This document shows, piece after piece, positions 48,001 to 59,158 of a stretch of 64,000 nt of DNA. The DNA is taken from the NCBI GenBank assembly GCA_947683625.1, contig CANTUR010000125.1, positions 992,001 through 1,056,000 on the forward strand, read 5' to 3'. The notes under the pieces are model-generated. The model searched no databases. It was not told the DNA's origin and was given only the letters and a program-made list of their open reading frames with translations. The position numbers and the translations under genes were made by a program. Source of the DNA: Mallotus nudiflorus (taxonomy: Eukaryota > Streptophyta > Magnoliopsida > Malpighiales > Euphorbiaceae). The stretch's first letter is position 1. Each line of letters begins with the position of its first letter.

Positions 48001-49160
48001 CATCAGCCACTTGATTACTGACCCCAGACTTATATTTCACCATATAAGTGAACCGCTCCAAATAGGCCACCCTTTTGCATGGCGCGGTGACACCTTATCT
48101 TGCTAGTGTAGGTGCCTCAAAGAATCATGATCTGTGTACAAAACAAACTCCCTGTGAAACAGATAATGACACCAATGCCTTACTGCTTGCACAACTGCAT
48201 AAAACTCAATATTATAAGCGTTGTAATTGAGTTTTGAACTAGATAATTTCTCACTAAAGAAAGCTATAGGCTTGCCATTCTGACTCAAGACTACCCCAAT
48301 GCCCACCTTGGAAGCATATGTATGTAACTCAAAAGGTTGAGAAAAGTCTGGCAGCACCAAGATTGGAGCGGTTGTAAGGCGTTCTTTAATCAAATTAAAT
48401 GTTATCTCTACCTCATCTGTCCATTCAAGCCTACTACCTTTCATACAATCTGTGATTGGTGCCACTATGGTGCTAAAATGAGCAATGAACTGCCTATAAA
48501 AGGATGTCAGGCGATGGAAACTCTGCACTTCTGTCAAGGTCATTGGTCTAGGCCACTTTTTTATTGCTACCACCTTTGCTGCATCCACTTTCAAACTAGT
48601 TCTTGAAACCATATACCTTAAAAACAACACTTTGGGGGTCATTAAAATACACTTCTTCATGACAACATGGAATTTCTCTCTGCGTAATACACTAAAAACC
48701 TCTCTAACATGCTGCATTTGCTCATCAAGGTTAGTGCTAAATATCAGGATATCATCAAAGTACACCACAATAAATCTGCCAATAAAAGGCCATACCAACT
48801 GATTTATGACACGCATAAAAGTACTAGGAGCATTAGACAAACTAAATGGCATTACAAGCCATTCATACAACCCCTCCCTAGTCTTAAATGCTTTTTTCCA
48901 TTCATCCCCAAGTCTTACATGAATTTGATAATACCCACTTTTCAAATCAATCTTAGTGAAAATAGTAGCACCACTAATCTAATCAAGCAAATCATATAAC
49001 CAAGGAATGAAAAATCTGTACCTCACAGTAATTTTATTGATGGCTTTGCTGTCCACACACATATGCCATAAGCCATCTTTTTTTGGATGTCAAGAGGGTA
49101 GGTGCCGCACAAGGACTCATGCTTTCTCTAATATGGCCTTTGGCTAGTAGCTCTTCCATT
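48001..49160 (-). pseudogene. gypsy reverse transcriptase and RNase H remnant
   Basis: The longest open stretch is 48945 down to 48103. It contains KIDLKSGYYQIHVR just upstream (first catalytic Asp), LYEWLVMPFSLSNAPSTF, and VVYFDDILIFS (the catalytic YFDD pair). The RNase H domain follows, with LHTYASKVGIGVVL (the first Asp is mutated, Y in its place) and VLYTDHDSLRHL. A frame break separates the downstream piece LERFTYMVKYKSGVSNQVAD at 48070. A related 5' RT piece lies at 49160-49378 (PLRDIQHHIDLVPRAALPNR). Confidence 0.88.
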
Positions 49161-51090
49161 TATTGATGCAATTCCTCATGCTTACTAGGATTCATCCAAT
49201 AATGTGGTCTGTTGGGCAAGGCTGCTCTAGGCACCAAATCAATATGGTGTTGAATGTCACGTAAAGGTGGCAATGCTTCTAGTAACTCTTCAAGAAATAG
49301 ATCACCAAATTTTACAATAAGTGGAGCGACAACCTTTGGAATATGGGCTGAGTCAGTCACTTCCTTCCTTACCAGCATATACCCTATGTCCGACTCTTAC
49401 AACTCCTTATCAAATTGGGCCAAGGATAACAGTGTATTGACTCTAACTCCAATACCTTCTTGCTTAGGCTTCTTGAACACCTGTATACTAGGCATCAATA
49501 CAATTTTAACCCCCTCAAACATAAAACTATATGTGTTATTAGTTCACCCATTATGAGTAACATCCCTATCATACTGCCAAGGCCTTCCTAAAAGCAAGTG
49601 GAATGCATTCATGGCAACAACATCACGCCAAATAGTATCTTTATATTTCAGACCAATTAAAAAAGGAATCAAGGCACGTTTAGACACTGAAACTTCACCA
49701 CCTTTTTTAAGCCAAGCTAGCTTATAGGGCTTAAGATGTTTCTCGGTCTGAATTTTTAATTTTTGGACAACCTTATCAGACACAATATTTTCATAACTTC
49801 CACCATGAATCATAAAATGACATATCTTATTCTCAATGGTATAGGTAGACTGAAATATGTTGCTCCATAGGCAATCATTCTTGTCTGCAGCCCTTGGAGT
49901 TAGACAGGATCGGCTAACCACTAGTGATACACCAACATCTCTTTCCAGTTGCACTTCTTCAATTCCTTCATCATCATATATTGCTACACCTTCAATCTTG
50001 ACTACATCCTTATCATAGTCATCTATTTCGTTGAACAAGGTTTTTTTAGTAGTAGTTTTTTTACATTCAGCTTGCCTATAACCAGGTTCACCACAATTGA
50101 AGTACTTCATACCATTACTACTAGCTGGTCTATTAAATGGACTAGCTGTTCTGTTAAATTGCCCTAACCCGCTATTCCTAACTACTGTTTTGGTTACACC
50201 ACCACTGCTATTAGTACCAACATTCGAACCTCCAGCAGTAGAAGTACGATGTGACTGCTTCTCTACCATTAACGCCCTCTGATGAGCCACTGAAACAGAT
50301 ACAAGATCAAACATGTTAACAATATCCTGGATCTACAATTTCAAGCCTCCAACATATTGTGACACCAACTGGTCCTCCGTCTCCTGTATTTCATTCCTAG
50401 CAATCAGTTGGTAAAATTCAATGGTATATTCATCCATTGACTTCAGGCCCTATTTTAAATTCTGCAGCCTCTGATACATCAACCTCTGGTAATTATATGG
50501 TAGGAAGGTGGCTCGCATGTGTTTCTTTATCTTCTCCCAGGTGTTGATTTTCTCCTTCTCCAACTTGATGTGAGTTAACTTCAGTTGCTACCACCATGTT
50601 ATGGCTCTCCCCTGCCATCTAGTTGCCACTAAAGGCACTTGTTTATTGTGAGGTACTCCATTAAATTCTAAGATCTCCTCAACCGTCGCTAGCCAATCAA
50701 AGAACTCTTCAGGTTGAAGGCTGCCATGGAATTTTGAAATTTCAGTTTGCATTCTAGACTCCCAACATCATATGTCTTCTTTCGCAACAGCCCTTCTATG
50801 TCTGCATGGCACTTCTTCTTTGTACTTGTCCTCCTCTTCATCAGAACTCTCATCTACACAAGCCCTATAACGGTTGTGATAGTTTTAGTTATTGGTAGTT
50901 TCGTTATGGTTGATTATTAGGGCAGCTATCCTATCATTCATTTGCTCCACCATCTGCCCTATTTGCCCCATCGTCTGCCCAAGTTGTCCTATTGCTTGCT
51001 CAACATGCTCGAACTGTTGCTTAAACCGTTGATCAGCCTCCCGCTCGTAAACCTCATATAGGTGCTGCTGCTGTTTTCTTCATGCCATTT
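49160..51090 (-). pseudogene. gypsy gag and protease remnant
   Basis: Gag starts near 51090 on the minus strand with a coiled-coil-like stretch (QLGQTMGQIGQMVEQMNDRI near 50930-50990), then retrotransposon gag text (FHGSLQPEEFFDWLATVEEI, LVSQYVGGLKL). The zinc knuckle near 50065-50105 reads YFNCGEPGYRQAEC. Compared with the usual CX2CX4HX4C pattern, the first Cys and the His have both become Tyr. The protease near 49780-49820 reads MIHGGSYENIVS where the active site normally has D-G-(G/S). Catalytic Asp is therefore lost. Confidence 0.85.
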
Positions 51091-51123
51091 TTTTATTTAT
51101 ATAAAACCCTAGAAATGTTCATC

Positions 51124-51138
51124 AGCTTTGATACCAAC
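51124..51138 (-). promoter_or_regulatory. Primer-binding site, initiator tRNA-Met type
   Basis: On the minus strand, TTGGTATCAAAGCTGATG lies right after the 5' LTR end (ACGTCA), close to the standard TGGTATCAGAGC. Confidence 0.8.
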
Positions 51139-51668
51139 TGACGTAGCGGAAGCCTATGAAATTAGATAAATACTGCTCAACGTTGAATAGCACACGACTA
51201 CCGTCTAACAATCTTTTATAATCTGTTGATTTGCACACAAATGCCAGGAAATAGGCATCAATAATCGTTGATTCACACAAAAGGAATATCAAATATTAGA
51301 AACATATAAATTTGATTTATTAATTCGACAAAAATCATCCTCAAACAACCCCAAAGAAAATAAATAAAGTTTAGGGAAAACCCCTAAAAATAAAAAAAAG
51401 GAAGAAAAGACTACAAAAAAATCCTAAATGGAACATAAACTTTTAAGCCAAATTTAAGGGGCTAAACAAAGAAATTTGAGCCCAAAGATGAATTACTACA
51501 GACATAGTGTGTAGCATTTATTATAGGACTCTGAATCAACTTCAATTTGATATAGTATGATTTACGTGGTTCAATTGGGGTCGCCACAACTATTTATTTA
51601 AAGTTCAAATACGCACACCCACTTTGTCAAATTCATCCATAAATAACAATACACCCTCATTTACATGA
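51139..51668 (-). repeat. 5' LTR of the gypsy element
   Basis: 530 bp, plus-strand ends TGACGTAG and TACATGA. Diverged copy of 46164-46694; TAAGA follows at 51669-51673. Confidence 0.9.
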
Positions 51669-51673
51669 TAAGA

Positions 51674-51795
51674 GAACTAAATGAAAGTATGGACGTCATC
51701 GCCAAACAGAAAATTAATTATAAGTTTCTTCCAGTGGAAGGTAATGGACGAGTTGAACGTGTTATGACTACCCCTGTTGTTAATATGCTTGAAGT
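51674..51795 (+). pseudogene. NLR pseudogene copy 1, continuation after the insertion
   Basis: Reads RELNESMDVIAKQKINYKFL, then EGNGRVERVMTTPVVNMLEV, matching residues 135-175 of NLR copy 2. Similarity stops after LEVK at 51795; the NBS and LRR domains are absent from this copy, so a deletion or the edge of the duplication lies here. Confidence 0.9.
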
Positions 51796-52559
51796 AAAAA
51801 TATTTGATTTTTCTAAAAAATAAAAAATTAATGTAAAATTTTAAATGTTTATTTAATATTTTTATTTTTATTTTTATAAATTTATATAATAAATTGATTT
51901 ATGAGTTATAACTTTTTTTTTTAATTTTTATTGATACATCAAAAGTTAAATTTTATATAAAATGTTTAAAAATTAATTTTTAAATTTATTTAAAAGTGGG
52001 ATAATTAAAACTTGAGAATATTTTTTAAAAAATTGAAAAATTATCAAATTTATTTTATAGGAATTTAAAAATAATTTTTAAAAATATAATTGAATCATTC
52101 AAATAAAATTGGATAAAATTAATACAATTTGTAAGGTTGAAGGAGTAAACTGAAAAGATTTTCAAAGTAAAATTCAATTGATTATTGACCTACTGTTTAT
52201 AATAGAACATATCATTTTTTCATTTTAAATCAAATGAGCAGATCATTTTTTCTATTCTAATTTCTAAATTTTTAAATTTTGTTCAATTTAAATCATAAGT
52301 TCACCTTAAAAATAGAGAAAATTACAAAAAATAGAAAATTTTTTATTTAAATTAATTTTGAAAATTTTGTCTCATATATTTTAAATTTGACATAAATTGA
52401 ATATAATTACTAACTTATAAATATTTTGAAATAATCAGTTAAAACATATACATTTTAGGGCAAATTAATTTTTATTAAAAGGTTAATTGGGCTTATTTAT
52501 CGAATTTATCAAATTAATTAAAAAGTTATTATTATCATTATTTTTTGAAACTAAAATGA
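51796..52559. other. AT-rich spacer
   Basis: No open frame, motif or repeat boundary recognised in about 760 bp. Confidence 0.5.
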
Positions 52560-53145
52560 TGAAATTCATTAACTGAGATCAAAATGTAACAGAGTAACAA
52601 GGAAACTGGGAATATTTTCATCCCAATAAATTAATTAAACTAGCTCTACCTAGCTCATGGGCAACTTGATTAGCCGTTCTTCTAACAAAACAGAACTCAA
52701 CTTGCAAAATATCATGAGCTAACTGCATACAATCATCAAGCAGTAGTCCAAAAGTAGAAACATAATCATGAGGAGATTGCAGAGCTTGGAAGACAGCAAG
52801 AGCATCCATTTCAACAATAACTCGACTCCAACCTTAGTTCTTAACCCAACTTAGTGCTTCCCTAACACCCATTAATTCAGTCATTGTTGGATTGAAACTT
52901 CCCGAAATTGAGGCACAATGAGCTGCAAGAACACTACCATCATCTCTTCTAGTCACCATTCCAAAGCTTGATCTGTTTGAAGCCTGAAAATTCGCTGAAT
53001 CGACATTAACCTTAAGCCATCCAAGAGGAGGCTTACGCCAACAGACAACCCCATTGCTGTCACTACTTAAAGGATCAGATATGAATTTTGAAGATTGTGC
53101 AGACAGCCATAGCTGAAGACGAACACCAGCAAAATCAACAAATTA
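52560..53145 (-). pseudogene. RNase H-like (RVT_3 type) fragment, copy 1
   Basis: Minus strand from about 53140: LQLWLSAQSSKFISD, WRKPPLGWLKVNVDSANFQA, FGMVTRRDDGSVLAAHCASI, then TMTELMGVREALSWVKN* and GWSRVIVEMDALAVFQAL, ending FVRRTANQVAHELGRAS at about 52630. The three acidic positions of plant RVT_3 domains are recognisable (VD at the start, E in TELMGVREAL, D in VEMDA). An in-frame stop breaks it after WVKN. Such domains occur at the end of LINE polyproteins and in stand-alone host proteins; nothing upstream shows which. The N-terminal part is missing. Confidence 0.8.
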
Positions 53146-53673
53146 ATGGTGGAAGAAAAGCAGGGATGGAAGTGTAGAAAAACAAGCAATGTAAGATTAA
53201 ACATGCATTTAAGTTGTGTGCATATGTATGTATATATACAGACAGAATTTCATAGAAGCACGTAAATAACTAAGAAACCAGCATCCAAATAAGCTTCTTC
53301 GACATGGGAAAACAAGAAAGTAAATAGATAATTTAATTATGTCATGCATGATCTTTGCAAGCAAATACTCCCCAGCGGCTGAGATTCTACTTCCATAGTC
53401 TCGTTTCTATTTGAAAAGCGTTGTTATTTTTCAAGATGATAACGTCCACTCGAACCCCTATTGCAAGTCGAAATAAATCATAGTCCACAAGCACATGAAT
53501 CTTATCAGAACACAGGCTGTTTAGGCAAATAGTAATCGCGAAGCACAGTTAACGCGCATACTATTTCCCTTCGGACATCATCATTGAACAACTGTGTTAA
53601 CAGCAACGCTACCAAAAATAATTTTGTCAGATCCAAATATATCGGCGACTGCATGTTCCCCATGTCCACCATA

Positions 53674-53705
<32 letters not shown>

Positions 53706-53985
53706 CATCATCATCATTCATCAGGAAGGCATTTAAATACTGTAGATCAATACCATACAGCAGGAAAGCAAAAGCCAGGCAATATTATAAAATACTTTTG
53801 CGGTTCTGCCCGCTCTATTAGACTCTAGATACCAGTATTCTAGAGAAAAAAAAAAAAAAAAGCCAGTGCAATTTTATGTTATGGGTAGATATGCGTACGA
53901 GCTAGCTGGTAATTTCATTACTGCTGTTGAGATTGATTTGATGGATTGGGGACGACCCTTGACCATCTACGTGCATGGCGGATCA
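53146..53985. other. Spacer with a small TA/CA microsatellite
   Basis: Single-copy in the window. A CACACACATATATATATA microsatellite lies at 53676-53705, followed by TCATCATCATC. A less AT-rich stretch near 53360-53660 has no convincing coding match; a short minus-strand frame (53505-53717) shows nothing familiar. Confidence 0.5.
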
Positions 53986-54965
53986 ACTATTTAAAAAGTT
54001 AATTTATGAACTAATTATCTATTACATCTAAGTTTAAGAGACAAATTAACACTTTAATTTAAAATTAAAGTTAAGCTCACTGGTGCTAGGGTAATTATAA
54101 TTGAGAATTTTTTTCTTTGATGATGGAAAATTAAAGATAAAAAAAATCTTTTCTTAAAAAAAAAATTAAATAAGAGAACCTTGTGAGGAAATTGTCTGAA
54201 GGTGATAAAAGACAGGTGAAAATAAAATTTAAAAAATTGTTTGAATATGATAAATACTTTGAAAATTTTTTTAATATCTGAATAATTTCTCAAGAAATTC
54301 TATAAATTTGACAAAGATGATTTATGCATATATCATAAGGCTTAAAATTGAAATTGTTATCATGCTTTATTATGATCAAAGAAAAACGAGTGGAGAAAAA
54401 AAGAAACAGTAATGGAAGACTTTAGTTGAGTGGGTTTTAGTTGACCTGACCATTGAAATTGAAGGTGTAATACGAGGGTAGGCAATGGAAGGTTGGTGGA
54501 AATAAAAATGTGAAAGATAGAAAATTAAAGAGAAATTGAAAACAATTGGTAGATAGATTGCGATGGTTGTGGTGGGACAGTGAAACTAATTATTTTACAA
54601 TTTACGTAATGGATGATGCTAACAATAGACTTTTTTGATGTTCTAGATGTTTAATGAGTTTAAAGCCCTCTTTTTCAAGTTTAGAAACAAAAATCTCAAG
54701 AAAACTATTATTCTTGGGAAAAAAATAAAAATTTTAATGGTTTGAAAAAATATTTGAGTGACGTAGGTAGAAAAATATGTAGGATATGAATTTTTTTAGA
54801 ATTTGAATAGTATAAAGATATATATAATAGTATTTTAATTAAAAATTACACTAAATAAATATGATGAATATTTTATTTTTAATAAAAATAAAATATTTAA
54901 TGGTTTGACACAATAAATTTTAGAATAAATATTCAAATATGAATACAGACATTTATTAAAATTTT
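53986..54965. repeat. NLR 5'-flank repeat, copy A1, with leader
   Basis: A leader (53986-54230; landmark CACTGGTGCTAGGGTAAT) matches 55261-55515, and the main part (54236-54965) matches A0 and A2. It is cut at 54965, where a copy of the RNase H-like fragment begins. No NLR coding sequence follows this copy. Confidence 0.85.
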
Positions 54966-54966
54966 A

Positions 54967-55255
54967 ACTTCCTAACACCCATTAATTCAGTCATTGTTGG
55001 ATTGAAACTTCCTGAAATTGAGGCACAATGAGCTGCAAGAACACTACCATCATCTCTTCTAGTCACCATTCCAAAGCCTGATCTGTTTGAAGCTTGAAAT
55101 TCGCTGAATCGACATTAACCTTAAGCCATCCAAGTGGAGACTTACGCCAACAGACAACCCCATCGCTGTCACTACTTAAAGGATCAGATATGAATTTTGA
55201 AGATTGTGCAGACAGCCATAGCTGAACACGAACACCAGCAAAAACAACTACTTGA
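54967..55255 (-). pseudogene. RNase H-like fragment, copy 2
   Basis: A nearly identical copy of 52859-53145, covering the N-terminal half of the recognisable RNase H text (LWLSAQSSKFISD through TMTELMGV), with one base lost near 55098. The ends of the copy are abrupt on both sides. The high identity points to a recent duplication. Confidence 0.85.
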
Positions 55256-55260
55256 TGAGG

Positions 55261-56428
55261 AGTGAAATTTAAAAAGTTAATTTATTAACTAATTATTTTA
55301 CATTTAAGTTTAAGAGACAAATTAACACTTTAATTTAAAATTAAAGTTAAACTCACTGGTGCTAGGGTAATAATAATTGAGAATTTTTTTTTTCTCAAAT
55401 GATGGAAAATTAAAAATAAAATAGAGAATCTTTCCTAAAAAAAAAAAAGATAAAATAAGAGAACCTTGTGAGGATCTTGTGCGAAGGTGATAAAAGATAG
55501 GTAAAAATGAAATGTGAAAAATTGTTTGAATATGACAAATACCTCGAAAAATTTTCTAATATCTTAATAATTTCTCAAGATAAATTTGGCAAAGATGATT
55601 TATGCATATATCATAAGGCTCAAAATTGAAGACTTTAGTTGAGTGGGTTTAAGTTGACCTGACCATTGAAATTGAAGGAGTAATTAAAAGGTTATGAGGG
55701 TAGGAAATGCAAGGTTGGTGGAAATAAAAATGTGAAAGCTAGAAAATTAAGGAGAAAAATTAAAACAATTGGTACATAAATTGCAATGGTGGTGGGATAG
55801 TGATACGTAATGGAAGATGTTAATAATAGACTTTTTTGATCTTTTGGGAATTTGATGAGTCTAAAGCCCTCCTTTCCAACTTTAAAACCAAAAATCTCAA
55901 GAAAATCATTATTCTAAAAAAAAAAAAAATTTAATGGTTGGAAAAAATATTTGAGTGATTTAGATAACAAAATATGTAGTATATAAATTTTTTTAAAATT
56001 TGAATAGTATTTAAATATGTCTAATAGTATTTTAATTAAAAATTATACTAAATACTATGGTAGATATTTTATTTTTAATAAAAAATAGACTATTTAATTA
56101 TTTGACACAATAAATTTTAGAGTGAATATTTAAACATAAAAATAGACATTTATCAAATTTTTGACTTAATAACTTTAAAGCTCAATGTTTAATACATATA
56201 TAGATTATTGCACTACTTCTATAATACTAATTATTATTAGCCAATTGTTTTTATATTTTGCCTTTTTTTTAGTAATTAATTAATTTAGTGTTCCTTTATT
56301 TCATATTTTTTTTTTAAAAAAAGGAAAAGAAAAATCCTGCAGAACTCAGTTTCCATTCCAGATTTCACCCCTTAATAGTCTACTGCTTAGCTTTCTTTTT
56401 CTCTTATCAATATTCGTTCCCTTTGAAT
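55261..56428. repeat. NLR 5'-flank repeat, copy A2
   Basis: Leader (55261-55515) plus main part, leading directly into the ATG of NLR copy 2. Compared with A0 and A1 it has lost about 75 bp after 55628. It presumably contained the NLR promoter; a CCAAT word lies near 56240, but no convincing TATA box is placed. Confidence 0.8.
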
Positions 56429-59158
56429 ATGGCAGTGGCTGATGTTCTTGTTTCCAAAGTACTGGAGTTGCTGATTTCTGGCATTTATAGTGAGGAAGAG
56501 CAAAAGGTTAAGCTTCTTGTTGGTGTCAGGAAAGAGGTGAAAATGCTCACTGACAATCTCCACTCCATCCAAGCTGTGCTCTTTGATGCAGAGAAGAGGC
56601 AGCTGAAGGAGGAGACAGTCAAACTATGGCTCCGAAGGCTGAAAAACGTATTGTACGACATTAATGATGTTTTGGACGACTGGAGCACTGAACTTCTGAA
56701 ATCAAAAATTGAAGGAGATGATTATGAATATGCTCCTAAGCCTAAAGGAGCTAAGGTATGGTTTTTTTCCCTATCCTCTCTCTTTTGCTTTCGTGAAGTT
56801 GGTTTCCGCCATGACATTGCTGTCAAGATATGAGAGCTAAATGAAAGTCTGGACGTCATCGCCAAACAGAAAATTGATTATAACTTTCTTCCAGCGGAAG
56901 GTAATGGAGGAGTTGAACGTGTTATGAGTACCTCTGTTGTTAATATGCCTGAAGTAAAACGTAGAGAGCAAGATGAAAATAAAGTGATATATTTGTTGTT
57001 GTCTGAGAGTACTGGAACACCAAACCCTCCTGTCATCTCTGTAGTAGGGATGGGAGGGATAGGGAAGACAACCCTCACAAAAATGGTATATAACGAAGAC
57101 AGGGTGAAGTCCCATTTTGATAAAACAATATGGGTTTGTGTCTCTGATGCATTTGATGAGAATAAGATTGCCAATTCCATTCTTGAATCTCTTGCAGATG
57201 CTGCCTCAAATTTTGTTGAATTGCAAAGCAAGGTGCAAAAAATTCGACAACATATTGAGGGGAAAAAGTTCTTACTTGTTCTGGATGACGTTTGGAATGA
57301 AGACAGCAACAAGTGGGGACGAATAGAAGAATTTCTCAGGTGTGGTTCCTCAGGATGCAAAGTTCTGGTAACTACACGCAGCGAGAAAGTTTCAGAAATT
57401 ATGGGGCATAGAGATCACATGATCCGACTTGGATTGTTGTCCAATGAGGAATGCTGGTCCATATTTAGTCAACTTGTATTCTTGGAAAGCACTAGCATGC
57501 AGTACAACAGTAGTCTAGTAGAAATTGGTAGAAAAATTGTTGCTAGTATCTTAGATAGTGAATTGTGGGAAGTAGAGGAAGTTGAAAGAGGTGTTTTAGC
57601 CCCATTGTTGTTAAGTTATCATGACTTACCCTCAGCACTGAAACAATGCTTTTTGTATTGTGTCATCTTCCCTAAGGACCATAGGATGAGTAAAACGGAA
57701 TTGGTTGGGATGTGGATGAGTCAAGGTTATCTTAGGGCAGCGAGAAGTAAGGATATGATGGAGATAGGTAAGGAATATTTCCAGCAGTTAGCTATGCGCT
57801 CTTTCTTTCAGGATTTTGAGGAATGTTTTGTGGACAAGAACAATAGTTACTGTAAGATGCATGATTTGGTCCATGATTTTGGTCAATCTATCATGAAAAA
57901 TGAAAGTGTTAGCCTTGAGGTTAGTAGTACTTATTGTGTAGATCCTAATGAAATACGACATGCGGTGATTGTGAATGTCCAAAGAAAGGCCTCATTTCCT
58001 AGCTGTGTCTGTAACTTTAAAACATTACGTAGTCTCAGATTTTTCTCTACGGATCGGGCATCAATGGTTCAAGTGGCCTTACCTTGTATATTCAATGAAT
58101 TGATGTGTTTGAGATCAGTGACCTTAAGTGACTGTTGCATTGAAGAAATTCCATCGAATATAAGTAAGTTGATCCATTTGCGAGAGCTCGACTTGGCTCG
58201 AAATCTAATATTAAGGAAGTTGCCTGAAACAATATGTAATTTGTATAATTTACAAACCTTAGTCTTGGATGAGTGTGCTCACATGGAATCGTTACCTCAA
58301 GGGATGGGAAAACTTATTAATTTGAGGTGTCTGTATAATTTTCAGTGCGAGTCTCTGCGGTTGCCAAAAGGTCTTGGTAGATTAAGTGGTCTTCAGAGAT
58401 TAAGTTGGCTCAACATTTGTGACCATGGTGAAGAAGAAGAAGAAGCATCACTATCTCTTAGAGATGTGGAAAACCTTAATCACCTTCGTGGTTATTTGGA
58501 GATAAGATGGAGCAGACAACATAAGGGAGATGTGGATGTGAGAGACGCTAGGCAGGCACAGTTGAAAGCAAAAAAAAATCTCACTCAATTGGTTCTGTGT
58601 TTCAGTTTCAGTGATGGAGCTGAGTGGAGGAAAGAAGGTGAAGATGAAGAGTTATTAGAAGCTTTAGAGCCGCCTCCAAATTTGAAATATTTAGAGATAT
58701 ATTATTACTAAGGCATCAAAATGTGCTGCTCAAGTTGGATATCGTCGCTGAGCTTTCTTAGAAAGCTTTTTCTTTATTATTGGAGAAACTGTGAGCAATT
58801 GCCTGCACTGGGAAAATTGCCTTCCCTTGAATCTCTTGCAATCTATGATTTTGACAGATTAAAAAAAGTTGGTGGGGAATTTCTTGGGATAGATCGTCAT
58901 CATCACGAGGTTGGTGCTACTGTTGGTACTGCAATAATATTATTCCCCAAATTGGCAGAATTAGAGTTCAGTTGGATGGATGAATGGGAAGAGTGGAATT
59001 ATGAAGGTGAAGTTAATGATGAGATTTTAAAAATAATGCCATGTCTTTCTACTTTGACGCTTTGGAGCTGCCGAAAGTTGAATAAATTGCCATATTATAT
59101 CCGCCAAAACACTTCACTTAAACATAAGAGTTGGAACTGTAAAGCTCTGCATTTGTAA
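56429..59158 (+). pseudogene. CC-NBS-LRR resistance-type gene copy 2, two in-frame stops
   Basis: RGA-type intracellular immune receptor, one continuous frame of 910 codons, near the usual length. The ATG at 56429 starts MAVADVLVSKVLELLI. Rx-type CC (1-134; INDVLDDW), P-loop GMGGIGKTT (207-215), kinase-2 FLLVLDDVW (281-289), RNBS-B CKVLVTTRS, RNBS-D CFLYCVIFPKD, MHD as KMHDLVHDF (MHD at 477-479), then leucine-rich repeats (LPETICNLYNLQTLVLDEC and later). Defects: TGA at codon 135 (56831-56833; copy 1 has AGA), TAA at codon 761 (58709-58711; CAA expected), and an in-frame loss of about 25 residues between EIGRKIV and ASILDSELW that removes GLPLA. ADP-binding and ARC1 folding should fail even without the stops. 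No introns needed. Truncated products (CC only, or from a later start) are conceivable but unproven. Confidence 0.92.

Larger units (their letters stand above)
46164..51668 (-). mobile_element. Complete but decayed Ty3/gypsy element, 5.5 kb, inside the NLR
   Basis: Two LTRs of about 530 bp (46164-46694 and 51139-51668), TG...CA ends (one end mutated to GA), a primer-binding site and a polypurine tract lie in the right order on the minus strand, bounded by TAAGA. Domains from right to left are gag, protease, RT, RNase H and integrase. Gag and pol are broken by many stops and shifts. The LTRs differ from each other at dozens of positions, so the insertion is old. No chromodomain is seen after the integrase; the C-terminal text (TADVFNVKHLIPF) is common in plant gypsy elements of this size, possibly Reina-like. 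Confidence 0.93.

Noticed and set aside
48337..49556. Plus-strand open frames of 89 to 100 residues
   Set aside because: All are antisense shadows of the gypsy RT and gag-protease region.
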